From contig MWCI01000001.1 in assembly GCA_002069965.1 (NCBI GenBank), positions 62,001 to 126,000 of the forward strand: DNA of 64,000 nt, written 5' to 3'. The stretch is from Spirochaetes bacterium ADurb.Bin218 (GTDB lineage Bacteria > Spirochaetota > UBA4802 > UBA5550). The position numbers and the translations under genes were made by a program. Each line of letters begins with the position of its first letter. Positions within the stretch are counted from its first letter, which is position 1. The notes under the pieces are model-generated. The model was given only the letters and a program-made list of their open reading frames with translations, was not told where the DNA came from and did not search any database. This document shows positions 16,210 through 23,276 of the stretch, piece after piece.

Positions 16210-17463
16210 GTGACAGCTGATGATATTAAATATATTGAAGAGCTTTGTATTAATGCAAAAAAAGCCTCAAAGATAGCAGCAAATCTTAAAACCGTAGAGA
16301 AGAATAATATTCTATTTAAGATAGCAAAAAAAATTTTAGATAATAAAGATTATATTATTTCAGAAAATAAAAAGGATCTCAAAGAGGCAGAGGCAACTGG
16401 TATAGCTCCGGCTATGCTTGATAGGCTTTTGCTCAATGAAAAGCGCATAGATGATATTGCTAAATCGGTTGAAGACATTGCAAGGTTTACAGATCCTATT
16501 GGAAGAATAGAAAACATGAAGGTTGTTCCCTCTGGCATAAGAGTAGGTCAGATGAGAGTGCCCCTTGGTGTTATAGCTGCAATTTATGAGGCAAGACCAA
16601 ATGTTACAGTGGATATAGCTGCACTTTGCATAAAATCAGGTAATGTATCAATTTTACGAGGCGGCCAGGAGGCTTTTAATTCCAATATGGCTTTTGGTAG
16701 GTTAATAACAGAGTCCTTAAAGGAAAGTGGAGTTTCAGAATATATAGTGAATGTAATCAACCGAACCTCAAGAGAACTGGTTCCGCCTCTCCTTAAGATG
16801 GATAAATATATTGATATGGTAATCCCACGGGGAGGTGAGGGGCTAATCAAAATGGTTGTGCAGGAGTCAACAATCCCGGTATTGAGGCACGAGAGAGGGC
16901 TGTGTCATGTTTTTGTTGATGAAAGTGCAAATAGAGACTTTGCAGAAAAAATAACAATCAACGCAAAGGTTCAAAGACCTACTGTATGTAATGCAGCAGA
17001 GACTTTGTTAATCCATGAAAACTATCCCTATAAGCGTGAGCTCATTCAGGCCTTAATAGATCACAATGTAGAAATAAGGGGCTGTGAAAAAACTCAAAGA
17101 CTTCATGAAAAGGTAAAAGCAGCAACAGAAGTTGATTGGGATATGGAATATCTGGATCTTATAATTTCTGTTAAAATAGTATCTTCCCTTGATGAAGCAT
17201 TAGAGCATATCGCAAGATATAGTTCTGGCCATACAGAAACTATCATAACTGCAAATTATTATAACTCAGAGAGATTTCTGAAAGAAGTTGATTCTGCTGC
17301 TGTTATGGTAAATGCTTCTACAAGATTTCATGATGGCGGAGAATTTGGGCTTGGGGCAGAAGTTGGTATTTCCACACAAAAACTTCATGCACGAGGAGCA
17401 ATGGGTATAGAAGGCCTCACCACACTTAAATATATAGTTTATGGAAATGGAGAGACAAGATAA
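16210..17463 (+). CDS. proA: Gamma-glutamyl phosphate reductase
   Basis: Second enzyme of proline synthesis, reducing gamma-glutamyl phosphate with NADPH. The family signature with the catalytic cysteine is VQRPTVCNAAETLL. VPLGVIAAIYEARPNVT, the PRGGEGLI loop and the final FGLGAEVGISTQKLHARG are also typical. The length of 417 is normal. The start is GTG with GGAG upstream. proB is not adjacent, although proB-proA is the common order; here two envelope genes precede it. nadD overlaps its end by 23 bases. Confidence 0.97.
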   Translation: MTADDIKYIEELCINAKKASKIAANLKTVEKNNILFKIAKKILDNKDYIISENKKDLKEAEATGIAPAMLDRLLLNEKRIDDIAKSVEDIARFTDPIGRIENMKVVPSGIRVGQMRVPLGVIAAIYEARPNVTVDIAALCIKSGNVSILRGGQEAFNSNMAFGRLITESLKESGVSEYIVNVINRTSRELVPPLLKMDKYIDMVIPRGGEGLIKMVVQESTIPVLRHERGLCHVFVDESANRDFAEKITINAKVQRPTVCNAAETLLIHENYPYKRELIQALIDHNVEIRGCEKTQRLHEKVKAATEVDWDMEYLDLIISVKIVSSLDEALEHIARYSSGHTETIITANYYNSERFLKEVDSAAVMVNASTRFHDGGEFGLGAEVGISTQKLHARGAMGIEGLTTLKYIVYGNGETR

Positions 17464-18046
17464 AAAACGCATTGGAATTTATGGTGGCACATTTAATCCT
17501 ATTCATTATGGTCACCTTATAAATGCAGAGTTTGTCCGAGAAGCCCATGGTCTGGATAAAATTATTTTTATTCCATCAAAAGATCCTGTTCACAAAAAAT
17601 CAGAGGGTAGTGCAACAGCTATTGACAGATTAGAAATGGTCAAGCTGGCTATTAAGGGAAATTCTTTTTTTGAAGTATCCGATATAGAAATCAGGAGAGC
17701 TGAGCCATCATTTACCATTTTAACTTTAAAGCAGTTAAAGGCATTATATCCTGATGAGGATTTATTTTTTATAATTGGAAGTGATTCCTTTAATGAGCTT
17801 GACACATGGAGAGATTCTGAGGAATTATTGTCCTTAGGTAGATTTATAGTTTTAAATAGACCTGGCAATACAAAATTGAGAGAGGATATATTGCAAAGGG
17901 GGACTTTTCATATTTATCATAATCCATTGATAGAAATAAGCTCCTCCGACATACGATCTAAGCTAAAATTTGGAAAATCCGCACGGTATCTCTTGCCTGA
18001 TGCTGTGCTTGAATATATTCTACAAAAGGAGTTTTATAAAAATTGA
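17441..18046 (+). CDS. nadD: Nicotinate-nucleotide adenylyltransferase
   Basis: NAD synthesis enzyme converting nicotinate mononucleotide and ATP to deamido-NAD. The nucleotidyltransferase motif GGTFNPIHYGHL and the C-terminal ISSSDIRSKL are diagnostic; FIIGSDSFNELDTW is typical of NadD. The length of 201 is normal. Two in-frame ATGs (17441 and 17447) lie inside the proA 3' end without a clear ribosome site, so coupled translation is likely. The order nadD, LytR/LCP-like, rsfS is common in spirochaetes and other bacteria. Confidence 0.96.
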   Translation: MEMERQDKKRIGIYGGTFNPIHYGHLINAEFVREAHGLDKIIFIPSKDPVHKKSEGSATAIDRLEMVKLAIKGNSFFEVSDIEIRRAEPSFTILTLKQLKALYPDEDLFFIIGSDSFNELDTWRDSEELLSLGRFIVLNRPGNTKLREDILQRGTFHIYHNPLIEISSSDIRSKLKFGKSARYLLPDAVLEYILQKEFYKN

Positions 18047-19155
18047 AAAGTAAAGTTAACATACTTATAGCTGCTGGTTTTATATTACTTGTTCTATTTG
18101 GTATATATAGCTACAAAAAATATACTCGCAATATTATTGATGAGATGATAGCCAGAAATAATCTTATCAATATTCTCATTGCAGGAAGGAATGTTTATAA
18201 TGACAATACATTCAACTTCTATGCAATAGTCTCCATAAATCCAGGGAATAATAATATTGGTATAACCTTTATACCTCCAGATTATAGCGTCAAGATGAAT
18301 GATGACGGCACAAAGATAAAGAAGATCTCAGAGCTGGATTTTTATTATTTTGATAGAATTCAATATTCTCTCAAAAAGGATATTCAACTTAATGTGCCTT
18401 TTTATGTAAAATTATATTCACCTGATGTTCTTCGAATTGTGGATATGATTGAAGGCATGAATTTATTTTTACTTAACAACTTTGAAGGATTAAAGGCTAA
18501 TTTTGGTGTGAATTATTTTGATGGCAGAAAGGTTGTTAAATATATAAATGGGGTCAAAGATAACTCTATATATTTGAAATATGATCGCATATTTGATATT
18601 TTAATGACTCTTTATCATGATAGGGAAAATCTCAAGAAATATGCAGATCTGGATTTTATAAATGATGTCATAAAAAATATAAAAACAAATCTTATGCCTC
18701 AGGAGATTTTATCGCTTACTCAGATAATATTAAAAAATGGTAATTTTATGGCAACCTTGTTACCTGGGGGTTTTTATAATGGATATTATCAGGTTGATGA
18801 AATAAGTTACAGAACATATCAACAGGATTTTCTCACAAATCTTGTAACAGGCACAGAGGGAGAGACAAATGTAAAAATAACAATATTAAATGGAACAGAG
18901 GTACCTGGGCTTGCAAGAAAATACAGAAACGATCTAATACGTGATGGATTAAACGTTATAGAGTTTGGGACATTCGATAGAACGGATATTAGCTCGTCGA
19001 TTTTAATTTGTAGAAGCTGTGATTATAAATCAGCCAATAAAGTTGCAGATATGACTGGCATAAATCAGATCTACTTTGTAACAGACACAACTCAGTTAAG
19101 CAATATTCTTATCGTTATTGGAGAGGATAGAGCAGGTGATAAAAAGAAAAAATGA
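18043..19155 (+). CDS. Membrane-anchored LCP-like protein with LytR_C domain
   Basis: One N-terminal membrane segment (about residues 5-23) is followed by a region that aligns with LytR-CpsA-Psr (LCP) proteins: NILIAGRNVY...FYAIVSINPGNNNIGITFIPPD. A C-terminal LytR_C domain (about 275-365, starting VKITILNGTEVPGLARKYR) is clear. The LCP residues that bind pyrophosphate in active enzymes (Arg/Asp in the RSDT and IPRD motifs) are not kept: the equivalents read FNFY and IPPD. Teichoic acid transfer is therefore unlikely. The start TTG overlaps the nadD stop, with AAAGGAG about 11 bases upstream. It lies between nadD and rsfS. Confidence 0.8.
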   Translation: MKSKVNILIAAGFILLVLFGIYSYKKYTRNIIDEMIARNNLINILIAGRNVYNDNTFNFYAIVSINPGNNNIGITFIPPDYSVKMNDDGTKIKKISELDFYYFDRIQYSLKKDIQLNVPFYVKLYSPDVLRIVDMIEGMNLFLLNNFEGLKANFGVNYFDGRKVVKYINGVKDNSIYLKYDRIFDILMTLYHDRENLKKYADLDFINDVIKNIKTNLMPQEILSLTQIILKNGNFMATLLPGGFYNGYYQVDEISYRTYQQDFLTNLVTGTEGETNVKITILNGTEVPGLARKYRNDLIRDGLNVIEFGTFDRTDISSSILICRSCDYKSANKVADMTGINQIYFVTDTTQLSNILIVIGEDRAGDKKKK

Positions 19156-19504
19156 CATAAACCAAGATAATCACATAATCGAAATAGGCAAAAAGAGCCT
19201 TGAATTCTTGAGTGAGAAAAAGGGAATAGATCCAGTTTTCATGGATCTAAGACGTGTAAATAGTTATCTGGAATTTTTTTTAATAGCAACTGGAAACTCA
19301 AAAATTCATTGCAGAGCTCTTGCCCGTGAGCTTGAAAAGTTTATGTTTGAGCAGGGATTTAAATCTTATGGTAAACCAGATTACAACTCAGATTGGATAA
19401 TAATAGATTTTGGTGAGATTATAGCTCATATATTCACAGAAGAAACCAGAAGCTTTTATCAACTTGAGAGGCTCTGGGGTGATGCTGATAAATACTACAT
19501 TTAA
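19136..19504 (+). CDS. rsfS: Ribosomal silencing factor RsfS
   Basis: Binds ribosomal protein L14 and blocks subunit joining when nutrients are low. The core (KGIDPVFMDLRRVNSYLEFFLIATGNS, then DYNSDWIIIDFGEIIAHIFTEETRSFYQLERLWGDA) is typical of the RsfS/DUF143 family. The GTG at 19136 inside the preceding gene is preferred by length; a TTG at 19118 is possible. The nadD-LytR-rsfS order supports the call. Confidence 0.95.
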   Translation: MIKRKNDINQDNHIIEIGKKSLEFLSEKKGIDPVFMDLRRVNSYLEFFLIATGNSKIHCRALARELEKFMFEQGFKSYGKPDYNSDWIIIDFGEIIAHIFTEETRSFYQLERLWGDADKYYI

Positions 19505-19516
19505 CAGGGGGAAGAG

Positions 19517-19912
19517 ATGGAGACGCAGGAAAAATTAGATCTACAGCAACTCATTCTTGAACATTCAAAAGAAGGCACTATAACATGTGCAAATGCCTTT
19601 AGACTGGTAAGAGAATATGGCTTTTTTCCAGATATCATAGGCATTGCTTTGAATAATAATAAAATAAAAATAAAGGAATGCCAGCTTGGACTTTTTGGAT
19701 ATACAGATGGTAAAAAAGTCAAACCAGCAGAAACCATTTCAGAAGAAGCAGAAAACAAAATTTATTTTTTATGTGAAGATGATGACAGACTTCCCTGTAT
19801 GGCAGCATGGAATATTGCCAATGAACTCAAAGTAAGTAAGCTTGAAGTGGCATGTTACTGTGAAAAATTGAATGTTAAGATCAGTAAATGCCAGCTGGGA
19901 GCATTTAAATGA
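19517..19912 (+). CDS. Unknown small protein with two CQLG repeats (131 aa)
   Basis: Not a family I can name with a function. It is an internal duplication: residues about 20-65 (TCANAFRLVREYG...KIKECQLGLFG) and 90-131 (PCMAAWNIANELK...KISKCQLGAFK) share a Cys at the head, a helix-turn-helix-like middle and a final C-Q-L-G-x-F. The pattern suggests two small winged-helix-like modules, perhaps with paired cysteines that could bind metal. GGGGGAAGAG gives a strong ribosome site. The gene follows rsfS by 12 bases. The last codons and the stop lie inside a perfect hairpin. Confidence 0.7.
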   Translation: METQEKLDLQQLILEHSKEGTITCANAFRLVREYGFFPDIIGIALNNNKIKIKECQLGLFGYTDGKKVKPAETISEEAENKIYFLCEDDDRLPCMAAWNIANELKVSKLEVACYCEKLNVKISKCQLGAFK

Positions 19913-19935
19913 GTCTTTGACTCATTTAAATGCTC
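19899..19935. terminator. Perfect 17-bp bidirectional terminator hairpin
   Basis: Arms 19899-19915 and 19919-19935 are exact complements (GAGCATTTAAATGAGTC and its complement) with a TTT loop. It sits between the convergent CQLG gene and the acyl-CoA synthetase gene; the stop codon (19910-19912) of the former lies in the left arm. No long T-run follows on the plus strand, but the strength of the stem and the position between convergent genes make a two-way terminator the best reading. Confidence 0.75.
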
Positions 19936-19946
19936 ATATCAAATGG

Positions 19947-21731
19947 TCAGAATCTATATTTCCCACTTTGAATGTCTTCATATACCTTCTGGTTTAACTT
20001 TATATATTTGAGTTTAACTGGATCAAGAAAATAGAGGGGATCCTTTATTATTTTTGGATCAAAGCCTTCTTTTTGCAGATGGGATTTGATCTGCTTGAAA
20101 CTTGTTGTGGCATCTTTTTCTTTTCTTAACCTGATAAAATAAGGTCGAGCGTAAACTGGGAGATTTTCCACAACATATTTTGAAAACTCTGGCAATTCCA
20201 ATTTAAAACCTGGCAGTAGTGTTAAGGCTGCCATTCCAGCTCTGCCTTCTGTGTTTTTTACTGTTACGCCATAGACATTGCAATCTTCAAAAGAACCAAA
20301 GCGGCTTAAAACATCTGCGACCTCGTTGGTGGCAACGACTTCTCCCTTCCATTTAAAGGTATCTCCCAGCCTGTCAACAAAGGAAACATAATCACCTTTA
20401 TGAAGCCTGAAGAGATCACCACTATTGAAATATTTATCCCCTTTTTTAAAGACATTTTCAACTATCTTGGAATTTGTTGCATTCTTGTTGTTTTTATATC
20501 CAGCAAATGGATTTGTATTATTTATGGCAGCAAGGAAGAGACCAGTTTCCCCTGGTTTACATTTAATTGCAAATCCATTTGCATCACGAAGGATTTCTTC
20601 TTTTTCTATGTCGTATTTAACAACTTCACCCATTCTTATTCCTGCAGCTTTTAGCCTGCCGATCATGCCAGGAACTCCCTTTAAGTTAGACAAAGCTCCA
20701 ACGCCTTCTGTTGCTCCATAGACTTCAATAATTTTTTCTATACCAAAGCGGTTTTTGAAATCCATCCAGTAATCGGCTCTCATTCCGTTACCAAGTATAA
20801 ATCTCAACGGATTAAGAGCATCATTCTCCTTTTTTGGCTGATTATTCAGATAGCGACACAATTCTCCTATGTAGATAAAAATTGAGGCATTATATTTTCT
20901 AATGTCATCCCAGAAATTTGTGGCAGAAAATTTTCTTCTTATGGCCAGAGTCCCACCATGCATTAATGTAGTAGGCCAGGCAATATTTATGCCACTATTG
21001 TGATATAAAGGCAGGCAGAGATATTGAACATCATCCTCAATAGCTCTTAAGCTAAAACCTCCAGCTCCATATCCAAGCTGAAGCCATTTCTGGTGTTTCA
21101 ATTCAGTAGCTTTGGGCATTCCTGTTGTCCCTGAGGTATATATGTATTCAAGAGTATCCTTAGAGTTTATTTTTTCTGTGGTAGGTGGATTTTCACCAGA
21201 CTCCTGGGTAAGCAATGGAGCAAAATCAATAAATCCAGTTGGAAGCCTTATATTCTGACCTTCACAATCTACCAAAAAAAGGCCAGGCTTTTGAAGTTTT
21301 ATATCTTTTTTTATTTTTGCTATTTCACCAACAAGCTCGTGGCCTATGATGATAGCCTTAGCCTCAGCAATGTTTATTGCATGGAGTAAAACATGACCCT
21401 TTAGATTGCTATTTAGCAATGCAGGGACAACTCCAATTTTAGCAAGGCCTGCATGTATTATTAAAAATTCAGGTCTATTGTCCATGAATAGTGCAACTGT
21501 ATCACCTTTGATAAAATTTTTGTTTAAAAAGAAATTCGCAATTTTATTTGCACTTATGTTGAATTCACAATAGCTTATTGTCCTGTTTTCAAAGAGAATA
21601 AGGGGTTTGTCTTTGTATTTCACCACCTGTTTTTCCAGAACACTTCCAAGGGACATATTCTGCAAATTCTTTAAACGTACAAATCCAATCATCCCTTCAA
21701 AATGGGATATGAGTCTTTTTAATTTTTCCAT
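19947..21731 (-). CDS. Very-long-chain/long-chain acyl-CoA synthetase (FATP/FadD6-like)
   Basis: AMP-forming ligase that activates fatty acids with ATP and CoA. The AMP-binding motif YIYTSGTTGMPKA, the later EVYGATEG, the NSGDLF motif and DRLGDTFKWKGEVVAT are all present; the last is typical of the fatty acid transport protein/very-long-chain group. The length of 594 fits. An N-terminal region includes FVRLKNLQN, as in FATP-like proteins. It stands alone on the minus strand, with its promoter in the 230-base gap that also serves the STAS gene. Likely role: uptake and activation of exogenous or recycled fatty acids. Confidence 0.92.
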   Translation of the reverse strand: MEKLKRLISHFEGMIGFVRLKNLQNMSLGSVLEKQVVKYKDKPLILFENRTISYCEFNISANKIANFFLNKNFIKGDTVALFMDNRPEFLIIHAGLAKIGVVPALLNSNLKGHVLLHAINIAEAKAIIIGHELVGEIAKIKKDIKLQKPGLFLVDCEGQNIRLPTGFIDFAPLLTQESGENPPTTEKINSKDTLEYIYTSGTTGMPKATELKHQKWLQLGYGAGGFSLRAIEDDVQYLCLPLYHNSGINIAWPTTLMHGGTLAIRRKFSATNFWDDIRKYNASIFIYIGELCRYLNNQPKKENDALNPLRFILGNGMRADYWMDFKNRFGIEKIIEVYGATEGVGALSNLKGVPGMIGRLKAAGIRMGEVVKYDIEKEEILRDANGFAIKCKPGETGLFLAAINNTNPFAGYKNNKNATNSKIVENVFKKGDKYFNSGDLFRLHKGDYVSFVDRLGDTFKWKGEVVATNEVADVLSRFGSFEDCNVYGVTVKNTEGRAGMAALTLLPGFKLELPEFSKYVVENLPVYARPYFIRLRKEKDATTSFKQIKSHLQKEGFDPKIIKDPLYFLDPVKLKYIKLNQKVYEDIQSGKYRF

Positions 21732-21902
21732 AAAAACCTCCCGTTTTTTATAAAAGATTATTCAAGACCGGCTGACTCTTATAAAAGAATATGGAGCATA
21801 AAAAATCAATACAAAATCAGTATTTATTCCTTAACTTTTTTTAAAATAACAGAAAATAGAAATTGTCCATTTTGTTTTTTGAATTTTTAAAAAATAAAAA
21901 AA

Positions 21903-21936
21903 TTGACTTTATAAATGTATTTTATTATTTTAAGAT
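21903..21936 (+). promoter_or_regulatory. Candidate promoter for the STAS gene and ispF
   Basis: TTGACT (21903-21908) is followed by a run of AT with TATTAT at 21923-21928 (14-base spacer) and TAAGAT at 21931-21936 (22-base spacer). Neither spacing is ideal. The rest of the 230-base intergenic stretch 21732-21962 is plain AT-rich sequence in which I see no further structure. Confidence 0.3.
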
Positions 21937-21962
21937 AAATATAAAATCAATGTGGTACAGCT

Positions 21963-22262
21963 ATGGAAATTGACATCAAAGAAAGTGAACAACTTGTAGT
22001 AATAAAAGTTATTGGCGACATTGAGATGATGTCCATAAAGACTTTTAAAGAAATGCTTTTTGAGGTTGGTCAAAATAGTGATAAGAACATAGAAATTGAT
22101 CTTTCAGAAGTGGACTATATTGACTCTTCAGGAGTAGGTGTTCTCATAAGCATGCTTAAACTTCAAAAGAAAAAAGGCAAAGAATTAATAATCCAAAAAG
22201 TGAGCTCAAAGGTACTTAATGTCCTTAAACTTAGTTCACTTTCTGATGTATTTAACCTATAA
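21963..22262 (+). CDS. STAS-domain anti-sigma factor antagonist
   Basis: Single-domain SpoIIAA-like protein of 99 residues. The phosphorylatable motif is intact (VDYIDSSGVGVLISMLKL), with the first Ser of DSSG the expected kinase target. Such proteins bind an anti-sigma/serine kinase partner in the unphosphorylated state. No kinase or PP2C phosphatase gene is in the window. ispF starts 5 bases after the stop, so both are probably on one transcript by accident of packing. Confidence 0.92.
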   Translation: MEIDIKESEQLVVIKVIGDIEMMSIKTFKEMLFEVGQNSDKNIEIDLSEVDYIDSSGVGVLISMLKLQKKKGKELIIQKVSSKVLNVLKLSSLSDVFNL

Positions 22263-22267
22263 TAAAT

Positions 22268-22756
22268 ATGAAAATCATCATAGGTAATGGCTTTGATGTC
22301 CACGCTTTTGCAGAAGGCAGAGATCTAATCCTTGGTGGAGTAAAAATTCCTTTTGAGAAGGGATTGGCAGGTCATTCTGATGCTGATGTCCTGACTCACG
22401 CAATAATTGATTCCATTCTTAGCCCCTGTGGTTGTGGCGACATAGGACAGATGTTCCCTGACTCTGATAATCAATATAAAGATATAAATAGCATATATCT
22501 TCTGACAATTGCTTATAAAAAAGTAAAAGAAGCTGGGTATCGTATAATCAACAGTGATTCTGTCATTGCCTGTGAAAAGCCAAAGATCCTCCCTTATGTA
22601 GATTCAATGAAACAAAGACTTTCCGATGCATTTAGCAATGAAGTTCCACCAGAATCAATTGGAATAAAAGGAAAAACTACAGAAAAACTTGGATTTATAG
22701 GCAGAGGGGAAGGCATTGCTGTATGGACAGTCACACTCCTTGAAAGGCTTTCTTGA
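22268..22756 (+). CDS. ispF: 2-C-methyl-D-erythritol 2,4-cyclodiphosphate synthase
   Basis: Fifth enzyme of the non-mevalonate (MEP) isoprenoid pathway. The zinc site is seen in NGFDVHAF (Asp and His), and GLAGHSDADVLTHAIIDSIL and CGDIGQMFPD are diagnostic. The C-terminal KTTEKLGFIGRGEGIAV is standard. The length of 162 is normal. IspH of the same pathway is encoded 23 kb further right as part of a fusion. The 102-base gap to the convergent GcvH-like gene shows no convincing terminator. Confidence 0.97.
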   Translation: MKIIIGNGFDVHAFAEGRDLILGGVKIPFEKGLAGHSDADVLTHAIIDSILSPCGCGDIGQMFPDSDNQYKDINSIYLLTIAYKKVKEAGYRIINSDSVIACEKPKILPYVDSMKQRLSDAFSNEVPPESIGIKGKTTEKLGFIGRGEGIAVWTVTLLERLS

Positions 22757-22858
22757 AATTGATTTATATTGCAGTTAATCAGTAATTAGAGCTATTACTC
22801 ATAAATTTTCTAATGAGACATAATATATCTTATCGGAAGTTACCGCTGTATTTATGGA

Positions 22859-23269
22859 TTACTCCTCAATTTTCATTTTATTGACAAAATCAATGTATTC
22901 TTCCTCTGATATTACATCTAAAAATCTCCCATCTATAGGTTCAATTTCAAAAAGCCAACCATCTCCATGAGGATCCTCGTTTATAATTACAGGATTATCA
23001 TAAATTTCTCTGTTTATGTTTGTGATTGTTCCATGAAGCGGAGATTTGATTTCTATAACATCTCTGAGGGATTCAATAGTTGCAATAGCATCATTTTGAT
23101 ATATTTCCATTCCAATTATGTTTTTAATAAATTCAGCTGATATTATCTCGCCAAGTAGCTCTGCAATATGGAATGTAATTCCACATCTAAAAATTCCATA
23201 ATCTACTTTTTTTAGCCAGATATGTTCATAAGTAAATAAAACTGTATCATCAAATCGTTCAAACGCCAT
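22859..23269 (-). CDS. GcvH-like protein lacking the lipoyl lysine
   Basis: Resembles glycine cleavage system H protein along its length: YEHIWLKK at the start, GITFHIAELLGEI in the middle, SPLHGTITNIN and NPVIINEDPHGDGWLFEIE at the end. At the position of the lipoylated lysine (normally ESVKA) the sequence is ESLRD, with Arg 69 read from an AGA codon. It therefore cannot carry lipoate and should not work in glycine cleavage. It lies 7 bases after the gene for a very large TPR protein on the same strand, and no gcvT or gcvP is nearby. A structural or binding role is inferred; the true function is unknown. Confidence 0.8.
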   Translation of the reverse strand: MAFERFDDTVLFTYEHIWLKKVDYGIFRCGITFHIAELLGEIISAEFIKNIIGMEIYQNDAIATIESLRDVIEIKSPLHGTITNINREIYDNPVIINEDPHGDGWLFEIEPIDGRFLDVISEEEYIDFVNKMKIEE

Positions 23270-23276
23270 TTTGGGA

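Noticed and set aside
22757-22858. Terminator between ispF and the GcvH-like gene
   Set aside because: Only a 5-bp stem (CTCAT/ATGAG) with a 10-base loop is seen; not enough to support a terminator.
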